Below, in pieces: positions 16,142-24,356 of a stretch of 44,068 nucleotides of DNA (the first letter of the stretch is position 1; every line of letters begins with the position of its first letter). The DNA comes from JBPOHE01 sp052035915 (GTDB lineage Bacteria; Pseudomonadota; Gammaproteobacteria; Chromatiales; Chromatiaceae), in assembly GCA_052035915.1 (NCBI GenBank), contig JBPOHE010000071.1:1-44068 (forward strand), written 5' to 3'. The notes beneath the pieces are model-generated. The model worked only from the letters and a program-made list of their open reading frames with translations. It had not been told where the DNA came from and did not search any database. A program made the translations under genes and the position numbers.

Positions 16142-17095
16142 ATGGAGATCATCCGGGGGCTACATAATCTGCGGCCCCGGCATCGGGGTTGTGTAGCCAG
16201 TATCGGCAATTTCGACGGCGTTCATCTCGGCCATCAGGCGGTGTTTCGCACCCTGCGGGAACGGGCGAAGGCGCTGGGGTTGCCGTCGGTGGTCATCATT
16301 TTCGAGCCGCAACCCCTGGAGTATTTCTCTCCCACTGTCGCGCCCGCCCGCCTGACCCGCCTGCGCGAGAAGTTGTCCGGCCTGGCCCAGGCCGGTATCG
16401 ATCGGGTGCTGATCCTCGAATTCGGCCCCAGGCTCGCCGAGATGCCGGCCAGCGACTTCATCTCCCGGTGCCTGGTCCAGGGTCTGGAGGTGCGGTTTCT
16501 CCTGGTCGGCGACGATTTCCGTTTCGGCCAGGGTCGCGGCGGCGATTTCGGCCTGCTGCGGGCCGAAGGGCGGCGCCATGGCTACGAGGTGGCGAGCATC
16601 GACACCTTTCGTCTGGGCGAAGAACGGGTCAGCAGCACCTGGATCCGGGAGGCTTTGCAGCAGGGCGATCTGGAGACCGCCGCCCAGTGTCTGGGACGTC
16701 CCTATGCCATCTGCGGCCGGGTCGCCCATGGGGATAAACGGGGGAGGGGGCTCGGTTTCCCCACCGCCAATCTGAATCTCCATCGACGGGCGAGCCCCTT
16801 GCATGGGGTGTTCGCGGTGCGCGTCCAGGGGCTCGAACACCAGCCCTATCCCGGGGTGGCGAACCTGGGCAGTCGCCCGACCATCCTGGGGGAGCGGCGC
16901 TTTCTGCTGGAGGTCCATCTCTTCGGGTTGGAGCGGGAGATCTACGGCGCCCACCTGCGGGTGGAATTTCTGCATAAACTGCGAGACGAACGGCGTTTCG
17001 CCTCCCTCGACGAGTTGCGGCGGCAGATTCAAACGGATGTCCTGGCCGCCCGCCGCTGTCTCGGCTTGGCGGAAGAAAGCGGGACGCAAGAATAG
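16142..17095 (+). CDS. ribF: bifunctional riboflavin kinase / FAD synthetase
   Basis: Makes FMN from riboflavin and FAD from FMN. The N-terminal FAD synthetase has the nucleotidyltransferase motif GNFDGVHLGH at residues 22-31 and a later SSTWIREAL (ISSTxxR-type) motif. The C-terminal riboflavin kinase carries GRGLGFPTANL. ATG 16142 gives the family opening MEIIRGLHNLRPRH; GTG 16121 would add seven non-conserved residues. At 317 residues the length is normal. ileS follows after 30 bases and then lspA, the conserved ribF-ileS-lspA order. Confidence 0.96.
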   Translation: MEIIRGLHNLRPRHRGCVASIGNFDGVHLGHQAVFRTLRERAKALGLPSVVIIFEPQPLEYFSPTVAPARLTRLREKLSGLAQAGIDRVLILEFGPRLAEMPASDFISRCLVQGLEVRFLLVGDDFRFGQGRGGDFGLLRAEGRRHGYEVASIDTFRLGEERVSSTWIREALQQGDLETAAQCLGRPYAICGRVAHGDKRGRGLGFPTANLNLHRRASPLHGVFAVRVQGLEHQPYPGVANLGSRPTILGERRFLLEVHLFGLEREIYGAHLRVEFLHKLRDERRFASLDELRRQIQTDVLAARRCLGLAEESGTQE

Positions 17096-17125
17096 TCATT
17101 TTCTATCCATGAGAGCGATTCGGCA

Positions 17126-19960
17126 GTGACAGACTATAAAAACACCCTGAACCTACCCGAGACCGGCTTTGCCATGAAGGCCAATCTTCCCCAACGGGAG
17201 CCGGAAATGTTGGCCCATTGGGCCCAGCTCGACCTGTACCGACGGCAGCGGGAGATCGCCCGGGGTCGTCCCAAGTTCGTGCTGCACGATGGTCCGCCCT
17301 ATGCCAATGGCGAGATCCATATCGGTCACGCGGTCAACAAGATCCTCAAGGACATCATCGTCAAGAGCAAAGGGCTGGACGGCTTCGATGCCCCCTATGT
17401 CCCGGGGTGGGATTGTCACGGTCTCCCCATCGAACTCCAGGTGGAGAAGAAACTCGGTCGCGTCGGACACAAGGTGGATGCGGCGGGCTTTCGCCGCGCC
17501 TGCCGGGCCTACGCCAAGGAACAGGTGGACAAACAGCGGGCGGATTTTCGTCGTCTCGGTGTGCTGGGGGATTGGGAACAACCTTATCTGACCATGGCCC
17601 CGGCCTGCGAGGCGGATATCATCCGCGCCCTGGGGCGCATCGTCGCCAACGGCCATGTGATCCGTGGCTACAAGCCGGTGCATTGGTGCACCGATTGTGG
17701 CTCGGCCCTCGCCGAAGCGGAGGTGGAGTACGAAGACCGCAACGCCATCGCCATCGATGTGCGTTTCCCGGTAGTGGACGAGGCCGATCTGCTGGCCCGC
17801 TGTCAGCATGGACCTGGGACCTCGGGACAGGGGCCGATCTCGGTGGTGATCTGGACCACCACCCCCTGGACCCTGCCGGCGAATCAGGCGGTGGCCCTCA
17901 ATCCCCAGTTCGAATACGCCCTGGTCGCCTGTGAAGACGGCCCCCAAGGAGTGGAGCGGTTCCTGGTCGCCGAGGCCATGCTGAAGGATGTGATGCTGCG
18001 CTATGGCCTCCAGCGCTACCGGGTGGTGGCCTATGCCCAGGGCCAGTCCCTCGAAGGTCTGCGCCTCGCCCATCCCTTCTATCCCCGGGAGGTGCCCGTC
18101 ATCCTCGGCGATCACGTCACCCAGGAAGCCGGTACCGGCGCCGTGCACACCGCGCCCGGGCATGGTCTGGAGGACTATGTGGTGGGGGCGAGATACAGGC
18201 TGTCCGTCGACAATCCGGTCGGCGGCGACGGTCGCTTCCTGCCGTCTACCCCCTTGTTCGCCGGCGAGCATGTACTGAATGCCAACGAACACGTCATCGA
18301 GGTGCTCAAGGCCGAGGGCCGTCTGGTGCACGAGGAGCGCATCCGCCACAGCTATCCCCATTGTTGGCGCCACAAGACCCCAGTTATTTTCCGCGCCACG
18401 CCCCAGTGGTTCATCAGCATGGATGAGCGCGGATTGCGGGACGCCGCTTTGCGGGAGATCGAAGGGGTGTCCTGGGTGCCGGACTGGGGTCAGGCCCGCA
18501 TCCTCGGCATGGTGCAGCATCGGCCCGATTGGTGTATCTCGCGCCAACGCACCTGGGGGGTGCCCATCACCCTGTTCCTCCACAAAGAGACGGGGGAACT
18601 GCACCCAGACACCCAGGGATTGATCGAGGCGGTAGCCCAACGGGTGGAGCAGGATGGTATCGAGGCCTGGTTCGCCCTGGAGCCGCAAACCCTGCTCGGG
18701 GATGAGGCCGCTCAGTATGAAAAGGTGACCGACACCCTGGATGTCTGGTTCGATTCCGGGGTCACCCATGCCTGTGTGCTGGAGCGGCGTCCGGAGCTGG
18801 GCTTTCCCGCCGATCTCTATCTCGAAGGCTCGGATCAGCACCGTGGCTGGTTCCAGTCTTCCCTGGTCGCTTCCACCGCCATGCGCGGCGTTGCCCCCTA
18901 TCGCCAGGTGTTGACCCATGGCTTCACGGTGGACGAGAAGGGACGCAAGATGTCCAAGTCCCTGGGCAATGTCGTCGCCCCCCAGCAGGTGATCAAGACC
19001 CTCGGTGCCGACATCATCCGTCTCTGGGTGGCGGCCACCGACTACCGGGGCGAGATGGGCGTCTCCGAGCAGATCCTCAACCGCATGGCGGACGCCTATC
19101 GGCGCCTGCGCAATACGGCGCGCTTCCTGCTCGCCAATCTCAACGGCTTCGATCCGGCCCGGCATCTGGTGCCGCTGGGGGAGATGCTGGCGCTCGATCG
19201 CTGGGCGCTGGATCGCGCCGCCCAGTTGCAGGAGGAGGTGATCCGCGCCTATCGCGACTATCAGTTCCACCTCATCTACCAGAAGGTGCACAACTTCTGT
19301 GTGGTGGACATGGGCGGTTTCTATCTCGATGTCATCAAGGACCGTCAGTACACCATGCCGACCGACAGCCTGGGACGACGCTCGGCGCAGACCGCCCTCT
19401 ACCATATCGTCGAGGCCCTGGCGCGTTGGTTGGCGCCCATCCTCAGCTTCACCGCCGACGAGATCTGGCGCTGCATCCCCGGCGAGCGGGTGGACAGCGT
19501 TTTCCTCGATCAGTGGTATCAGGGGTTGTCTCCTCTGGAAGCGGAGCAGGGACCCTTCAGCCGCGGCTTCTGGGATCAGGTGCTGAAGGTGCGGGAACTG
19601 GTGGGCAAGGAACTGGAACGACTACGGGTGGCGGGGTCGATCGGCTCCTCCCTGGCGGCGGAGGTGGATCTCTATGTCGATGACGCTCTCTCCCGGGAAC
19701 TGGGGCAACTGGAAGACGAACTGCGCTTCGTGCTCATCACCTCCAAGGCGGACCTCTATCCCGCCGGGACCCGTCCCGACACGGCCCAGGCCACGGATCT
19801 CGCTGGACTCTGGATCCAGGCCAGGCCCTCGCCCGAGCCCAAGTGCGTCCGCTGTTGGCATCAGCGCGCCGATGTCGGCCGTCATGCTGAACACCCGGAA
19901 CTCTGCGGACGTTGTGCCGAGAATGTGGTCGGCGCCGGCGAACTTCGGCGCTTCGCCTGA
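17126..19960 (+). CDS. ileS: isoleucyl-tRNA synthetase
   Basis: Class I synthetase charging tRNA-Ile, with a CP1 editing domain that removes valine. HIGH is at residues 65-68 (PYANGEIHIGHAVNK) and KMSKS at 608-612 (GRKMSKSLGN). The C-terminal zinc-binding region has Cys907, Cys910, Cys927 and Cys930. The bacterial-type C-terminus and the 944-residue length (E. coli 938) place it with the bacterial form, usually mupirocin-sensitive. It starts at GTG 17126 (TDYKNTLNLPETGFAMKANL), as in relatives. lspA follows after 15 bases. Confidence 0.97.
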   Translation: MTDYKNTLNLPETGFAMKANLPQREPEMLAHWAQLDLYRRQREIARGRPKFVLHDGPPYANGEIHIGHAVNKILKDIIVKSKGLDGFDAPYVPGWDCHGLPIELQVEKKLGRVGHKVDAAGFRRACRAYAKEQVDKQRADFRRLGVLGDWEQPYLTMAPACEADIIRALGRIVANGHVIRGYKPVHWCTDCGSALAEAEVEYEDRNAIAIDVRFPVVDEADLLARCQHGPGTSGQGPISVVIWTTTPWTLPANQAVALNPQFEYALVACEDGPQGVERFLVAEAMLKDVMLRYGLQRYRVVAYAQGQSLEGLRLAHPFYPREVPVILGDHVTQEAGTGAVHTAPGHGLEDYVVGARYRLSVDNPVGGDGRFLPSTPLFAGEHVLNANEHVIEVLKAEGRLVHEERIRHSYPHCWRHKTPVIFRATPQWFISMDERGLRDAALREIEGVSWVPDWGQARILGMVQHRPDWCISRQRTWGVPITLFLHKETGELHPDTQGLIEAVAQRVEQDGIEAWFALEPQTLLGDEAAQYEKVTDTLDVWFDSGVTHACVLERRPELGFPADLYLEGSDQHRGWFQSSLVASTAMRGVAPYRQVLTHGFTVDEKGRKMSKSLGNVVAPQQVIKTLGADIIRLWVAATDYRGEMGVSEQILNRMADAYRRLRNTARFLLANLNGFDPARHLVPLGEMLALDRWALDRAAQLQEEVIRAYRDYQFHLIYQKVHNFCVVDMGGFYLDVIKDRQYTMPTDSLGRRSAQTALYHIVEALARWLAPILSFTADEIWRCIPGERVDSVFLDQWYQGLSPLEAEQGPFSRGFWDQVLKVRELVGKELERLRVAGSIGSSLAAEVDLYVDDALSRELGQLEDELRFVLITSKADLYPAGTRPDTAQATDLAGLWIQARPSPEPKCVRCWHQRADVGRHAEHPELCGRCAENVVGAGELRRFA

Positions 19961-19975
19961 GCGAGGGGGATCAAG

Positions 19976-20437
19976 ATGCTGTCCTGGCTCTGGCTTTCGG
20001 CGCTGGTGGTGGTGCTGGATCAGGTCACCAAGCTCTGGGCGGAGGTGGCCCTCGTCGGTCCCCGTCCGCTCAACATCCTGCCGCACCTGGATTTCCGTCT
20101 GGCCTACAACCAGGGCGCCGCCTTCAGCTTTCTCAGCGACGCCGGGGGTTGGCAGCGCTGGCTGTTCAGTGGTCTGGCGGTGGTGATCAGCCTGGTGATG
20201 GTGAGCTGGCTACGGCGTCTCCCTCGGGAACACAAGCTGTTGGCGGCGGGTTTTGCCCTGGTGATCGGCGGCGCCGTCGGCAACCTGATGGATCGCCTGT
20301 TCTATGGCCATGTGGTCGATTTCATCGATGTCTACTGGGATGCGAGTCTGCACTGGCCGGCCTTCAATTTGGCCGATTCCGCCATCACCCTGGGGATGGG
20401 CTTGATCCTGCTGGAGTCGTTTCGCGGTCGAGTCTAG
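19976..20437 (+). CDS. lspA: lipoprotein signal peptidase (signal peptidase II)
   Basis: Inner-membrane aspartyl protease that cleaves prolipoproteins ahead of the lipid-modified cysteine. There are four hydrophobic segments. NQGAAFSFLSDAGG at 45-58 is the conserved block, and the catalytic pair is Asp115 (VVDFID) and Asp134 (FNLADS). Length is 153 residues. It is the last gene of ribF-ileS-lspA; fkpB and ispH, which often follow, are absent. PqiC in this window is one likely substrate. Confidence 0.96.
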   Translation: MLSWLWLSALVVVLDQVTKLWAEVALVGPRPLNILPHLDFRLAYNQGAAFSFLSDAGGWQRWLFSGLAVVISLVMVSWLRRLPREHKLLAAGFALVIGGAVGNLMDRLFYGHVVDFIDVYWDASLHWPAFNLADSAITLGMGLILLESFRGRV

Positions 20438-20560
20438 TCCCGCCTTGCTCGATCGGGTTTAGGCAAAATTGTCGGGCGAGCCGTCAAGGGACAGCCAGGA
20501 GTGTCGTGAGGATCGAGCGGCGAAGGACACCTCTGGCCTCAGGCCGCCCCTGAGATCCTT

Positions 20561-21199
20561 TCAGCGGCAGGGGTCGCCCCCTTGGCCCGTCAAGTGTCCT
20601 ATCTGACGATCATGCCAACTGGCGAACAACAAGAGTGCGGCGATGGCGCCGATCAGCGCGGTGAACATATCGGATTGGGTATCCCAGGGATCGCCCTGGG
20701 TGCCGAGAAACTCGTCGGCCCCCTGGCCAAGGGCCAAGGCCGCTCCCCACTCGATGAATTCATAGAAGGCACTGATCGCCAGCACGATGCAGAGGACGAT
20801 GAAGGCCAGCATCCGTCGGCCCCGCACATAAGCCCCGCGGATGAGAATCTCCCGGGCGACGAGGGCCGGTACCAAACCCTGGAAGAAATGGCCGATCTTG
20901 TCGTAGGGGTTCCGTGTCAGACCGAACAAGTCGGCGATCTGGAAACCAAGGGGGACCCGGGCATAGGTGTAGGCGCCGCCGAGCATGAGCACCAGGGCGT
21001 GGAGAAAGATGAAGCCATACAGCAGGTTGGTGAGAGGAAAACGCTGGTAGGTCGCCAGCAGGACGGGGAGGGCGATGAATATGGGGCCGACCTCCATCAC
21101 CCAGGTTGCCCGGTCGTAGGGCTTGAGACCGGAAAGGAGCAGCAGCCCGAGGAGCAGTACCAGGGCAAAGAGAAGCGGTTTGGCGCGGTTCGTGGACAT
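20561..21199 (-). CDS. DUF2238/YjdF-like inner-membrane protein
   Basis: A 212-residue protein with about six hydrophobic segments and the family-like stretches NPYDKIGHFFQGLVPALVARE and SAFYEFIEWGAAL...DTQSDMFTALIGA. These resemble the uncharacterised YjdF/DUF2238 family of membrane proteins, whose function is unknown. The start is ATG 21199 (MSTNRAKPLL), with GAGGT 6 bases ahead; the frame upstream of it to 21310 is not protein-like. It is convergent with lspA (123-base gap) and divergent from the spermidine-synthase-like gene. Repeat copy C begins about 100 bases upstream of its start. Confidence 0.75.
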   Translation of the reverse strand: MSTNRAKPLLFALVLLLGLLLLSGLKPYDRATWVMEVGPIFIALPVLLATYQRFPLTNLLYGFIFLHALVLMLGGAYTYARVPLGFQIADLFGLTRNPYDKIGHFFQGLVPALVAREILIRGAYVRGRRMLAFIVLCIVLAISAFYEFIEWGAALALGQGADEFLGTQGDPWDTQSDMFTALIGAIAALLLFASWHDRQIGHLTGQGGDPCR

Positions 21200-21800
21200 C
21201 AAGTACCTCGGCTGGGAGTGGTCGGGCGGTTTCGGGCGCTGGTCCCGAACCCGGTCAAAGAGAAACAGGCTCGACAGGAATGGGCCTGAAGGCGCGACGA
21301 TTCCGGGCATCGACTGAAAATGGCCATTTTTTGTTCTTTATATGAGAACAATTAAACAAAATATATGGTTATTGTTCTCATTGGGAGAACAAGAAACCGG
21401 GTAAAAACGCCCAGGCCCGGAGCGCTGGAAGAAGAGGGGCCTGTCATGACGGCTCTCCTATCTCTCGCTGTCAACCTCATACTCCTTCGAACCGAATGCG
21501 GCTTCAGGTTCCCAATCCTGGCCCACCATCCGCCGACTCGGAAACGCCGCTCAGGAATGGGTGTATATCATTCTTCTAATCAAGATTATTCTGCAAGAAA
21601 CCCTCATAGATCAGCATTCCTTATCGATCGGTCTTTCACCGCAGTAGGCCCGCTTCCTTGGCAATCGCCGCCCATCCGATGAGACCCTGGAGAACGCTGA
21701 GAGGTGGCGAGGCACGGCGGTCTCCGACATTACTCATCGGTCTGGATGCGCTACCCTTGGTTATCCGCGTCTTTCCCGAAATTGCCACAGGCGGCACCCC
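21200..21800. other. 601-base gene-free divergent region
   Basis: Lies between two divergent genes. It contains repeat copy C (21301-21421) with its tail, in which an ATG at 21446 opens a frame that runs to 21682 with no family I recognise beyond its first ~14 codons. The rest (about 21490-21800) shows no clear promoter pair, RNA or gene. The - strand frame across 21636-21968 runs antisense into the next gene and looks like chance. Confidence 0.6.
21301..21421 (+). repeat. 122-bp intergenic repeat, copy C
   Basis: Third copy, 121-122 bp, TTCCGGGC at the left and GGCCCGGA at the right. Palindromes TTGTTCTT / GAGAACAA at 21331-21351 (loop TATAT) and TTGTTCTC / GAGAACAA at 21372-21392 (loop ATTGG) are both perfect or nearly so, and their centres are again 41 bp apart. 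The third GC hairpin is weaker here (GGG...CCC across an A-rich stretch at 21399-21412). A conserved tail follows from 21422. It lies in a divergent region, so it is not just a shared gene-end terminator. Confidence 0.82.
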
Positions 21801-23831
21801 ATGCTCATTTATGCCCCGACCATTTTTCTGAGCGCCTTCCTGCTGTTTCAGATCCAACCCATGATCGCCAAGATGATCCTGCCCTGGTTTGGGGGATCGG
21901 CGGCGGTCTGGATCACGGCCATGCTTTTCTTCCAGGTGGCCTTGCTCGGCGGTTATCTCTATGCCCATTGGTCGATCCGCTGGCTACGACCCCGGGCGCA
22001 GATACTGGTGCAGGCCGTCCTCCTCCTCGGCAGTCTCGCCCTGCTACCGGTGATGCCCTCAGCGGCCTGGAAACCCGAGGGTCACGAGGATCCGATCCTG
22101 GGCATCCTGGGGATATTGGGCTTCTCGGTCGGTCTGCCTTATTTCCTGCTGTCCACCACCAGCCCTCTGCTCCAGGCCTGGTTTGCCAGAAAACACAAGG
22201 CGGCCATGCCCTATCGCCTCTTCGCCCTCTCCAATCTGGCGTCCCTGCTGGGGCTGCTGGCCTATCCCTTTTTCGTCGAGCCCGCCGTCACCCTGACCCA
22301 GCAATCCCTGGGTTGGTCGGTGGCCTACGGCCTCTTCGTGCTGCTGGGTTTGGCAGCGGCTTTCAGCGCTCGGCCAGGGGCTGGGGAAGCGCCGGCCGCG
22401 GTGGTTTCCGGGGACGCGGCGAGCCCCGGAGATCCCGAGGCCCCCAGGATCGGCGAGCAGATCCTCTGGTTGCTGCTGGCGGCCTGTCCATCGACCTTGC
22501 TGCTAGCGGTCACCAATCATCTGACCCAGAACATGGCGGCCATCCCCTTTCTCTGGGTCCTACCCCTCGGGCTCTATCTCCTGACCTTTATCCTCTGCTT
22601 CGATTTCGAGCGCTTCTATCGGCGGGGGGTGTTCACCTGGCTCGTCATCGCCGCTTGTGGGGTCATGGCCTATGGACTGGTCTATTGGACTTCCCAGACC
22701 AAATTGACCCTGGTGATCCCGGCTTTTTCTGTCGCCTTGTTCATCGCCTGTCTCTTCTTTCACGGTGAACTGGTCAGGCGCAAGCCGGCGCCAAGGTACC
22801 TTACTTCCTTTTATCTCATGCTCTCCATCGGTGGCGCCCTGGGTGGCCTCTTGGTCGGGCTGGCCGCACCCAAGCTCCTCAATGGCTATTTCGAGTTACC
22901 CCTGGCCCTCCTGGCCTCTGGGATCATGGTGCTGGTGGTGATCGACTACCGGGCCTCGCGGCTCACCCAGATCGCGGCTTGGGCCATGGTCATCGCCCTG
23001 TTCATGGCAGCCGATTCTTTCCTCTCTTCCTACAAGCAGGCCTCCAGGGTCATGGTACGCAATTTTTATGGCGGTCTCCGGGTGCAGGAGTCTGGGCTGG
23101 GGACGGCCAAGGCGGTTCGCGTCCTGGTTCACGGCACCGTCAACCACGGTATGCAGTTCACCGACCCGGGAAAACGGGATACAGCTATCGGCTACTATGC
23201 CTCGGACACGGGGATCGGTCAGGCGATGGCCTATCTCCGCCCCGCTGGCCAGCTCCGGGTGGGGATCATCGGGCTTGGCACCGGCACCTTGGCCGCCTAT
23301 GCCGAGCCGGGCGATTTGTTCCGCTTTTACGAGATCAACCCCCTGGTGGAAAGTCTGGCGCGGACCCAGTTCAGCTATCTCGCCGACTGTCGGGGACAGA
23401 CCGAGGTGATCCTGGGTGATGGCCGTCTTTCCCTCGAACGGGAGCCACCACAAGGATACGACCTGCTGGTGGTAGATGCCTTCTCTGGCGACGCCATCCC
23501 GGTGCATCTGCTGACGACCCAGGCCCTGGAGCTGTATTTCCGTCATCTCAAACCCGGAGGCCTCCTTGCCCTCCATCTCACCAACACCCATCTTAATCTG
23601 GTGCCTGTGGTCGGGGGCCTGGCGAGGCGGCTCGGCAAGCATGGATTGCTGATCGCCAACGAAGATAATCAAGAGCTTGGCGTGGCCCGTTCCACCTGGG
23701 CCGTGCTTTCTACGCAACCCTTGGATGCCCCCGAACTCCAGGACATCCCCCCGCCGGAGCCTCAGGCGCGTTCGCCTGTCCGGGTCTGGACCGACGACTA
23801 CAGCAACCTGTTCCAGATATTGAAATACTAG
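21801..23831 (+). CDS. membrane-fused spermidine-synthase-like protein
   Basis: 676 residues in two parts. The N-terminal ~390 residues have about ten hydrophobic segments (MFS-like; opening MLIYAPTIFLSAFLLFQIQPMIAKMILPWFGG). The C-terminal part is a spermidine-synthase/SAM-methyltransferase Rossmann fold: glycine-rich GIIGLGTGTLAAYA at about 488-501, RFYEINPLVES, DGRLSLERE, and VVDAFSGDAIPVHLLT. This architecture is known as fused MFS/spermidine synthase and is common in proteobacteria, but its substrate is not established. The catalytic DxG/D(C/A) region of true SpeE is only partly matched, so actual polyamine synthesis is unproven. A weak inverted repeat follows the stop. Confidence 0.83.
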   Translation: MLIYAPTIFLSAFLLFQIQPMIAKMILPWFGGSAAVWITAMLFFQVALLGGYLYAHWSIRWLRPRAQILVQAVLLLGSLALLPVMPSAAWKPEGHEDPILGILGILGFSVGLPYFLLSTTSPLLQAWFARKHKAAMPYRLFALSNLASLLGLLAYPFFVEPAVTLTQQSLGWSVAYGLFVLLGLAAAFSARPGAGEAPAAVVSGDAASPGDPEAPRIGEQILWLLLAACPSTLLLAVTNHLTQNMAAIPFLWVLPLGLYLLTFILCFDFERFYRRGVFTWLVIAACGVMAYGLVYWTSQTKLTLVIPAFSVALFIACLFFHGELVRRKPAPRYLTSFYLMLSIGGALGGLLVGLAAPKLLNGYFELPLALLASGIMVLVVIDYRASRLTQIAAWAMVIALFMAADSFLSSYKQASRVMVRNFYGGLRVQESGLGTAKAVRVLVHGTVNHGMQFTDPGKRDTAIGYYASDTGIGQAMAYLRPAGQLRVGIIGLGTGTLAAYAEPGDLFRFYEINPLVESLARTQFSYLADCRGQTEVILGDGRLSLEREPPQGYDLLVVDAFSGDAIPVHLLTTQALELYFRHLKPGGLLALHLTNTHLNLVPVVGGLARRLGKHGLLIANEDNQELGVARSTWAVLSTQPLDAPELQDIPPPEPQARSPVRVWTDDYSNLFQILKY

Positions 23832-23834
23832 AAA

Positions 23835-23855
23835 TTTATCTAATTCTGAGATAAA
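23835..23855 (+). repeat. short AT-rich inverted repeat after the spermidine-synthase-like gene
   Basis: TTTATCT (23835-23841) and AGATAAA (23849-23855) form a 7-bp stem with a 7-base loop right after the stop codon. It lacks a GC core and a T tract, so it is at best a weak terminator or the operator of the next gene, which starts at 23901. Confidence 0.35.
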
Positions 23856-23900
23856 CGTTCCTTATTTATTGGTTACAAATCCATCGTCGGGCGAATCACT

Positions 23901-24356
23901 GTGAAAACACCGATCTCAGTTCACAACCTGCTGCAGGGCGATCAGTCGATCAATAGGCTGTTGAGTACGATAAAAAGACAGCAGGAACTCTTGTCCCAGG
24001 TCAGATCAGCGCTCCCCGAACCCTTGCGAGCCCATTGCCTGCACCTTGTGGTCAAGGAAGAGGAGATCCTGATCTATACCGATGCTTCCGTTTGGGCGCA
24101 CCGGATGACCTTTGCCTCGCGGAAAATCAAAAATCTATTGCCGGATACGCAAAGGGTGACCCGGGTGCGGCTAAAAGTTCTTCCGCTTTTAGCCACACCC
24201 AAGTCAAAAACCAGACTACAGCGCCCTCAACCGGTATCGGAAGTCAATCAACGCCTGATACAACAACTGGCCGATGGAATTTCCGATAACGACCTCAGCG
24301 CCGCCTTGAAGCGTTTGGCCAAACGGGTGGCAACGAAACCGACGACTAGCGGCTAA
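23901..24356 (+). CDS. DciA/DUF721-like protein
   Basis: A 151-residue basic protein whose middle (about 15-95: LLSTIKRQQELLSQVRSALPEPLRAHCLHLVVKEEEILIYTDASVWAHRMTF-type pattern) matches the DUF721/DciA layout of a short helix and a KH-like fold. DciA proteins load the replicative helicase in bacteria that lack DnaC. DUF721 genes commonly sit near lpxC and secA, which supports the call. The start is GTG 23901. Its last 11 bases overlap the 3' end of lpxC, which is read toward it. The C-terminal half has low similarity, so helicase loading remains inferred. Confidence 0.72.
   Translation: MKTPISVHNLLQGDQSINRLLSTIKRQQELLSQVRSALPEPLRAHCLHLVVKEEEILIYTDASVWAHRMTFASRKIKNLLPDTQRVTRVRLKVLPLLATPKSKTRLQRPQPVSEVNQRLIQQLADGISDNDLSAALKRLAKRVATKPTTSG

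Noticed and set aside
17153..19405. 750-codon open frame on the - strand across ileS
   Set aside because: Antisense to an intact ileS with clear HIGH and KMSKS motifs. The His/Gly/Gln-rich product has no domain; long antisense frames are common at high GC3.
8472..21421. The three 122-bp repeats as a CRISPR array
   Set aside because: The copies are 5-7 kb apart with genes between them, and no cas genes are present.
21636..21968. 110-codon open frame on the - strand in the 21.2-21.8 kb gap
   Set aside because: About half of it is antisense to the spermidine-synthase-like gene; the rest has no family features or ribosome site.
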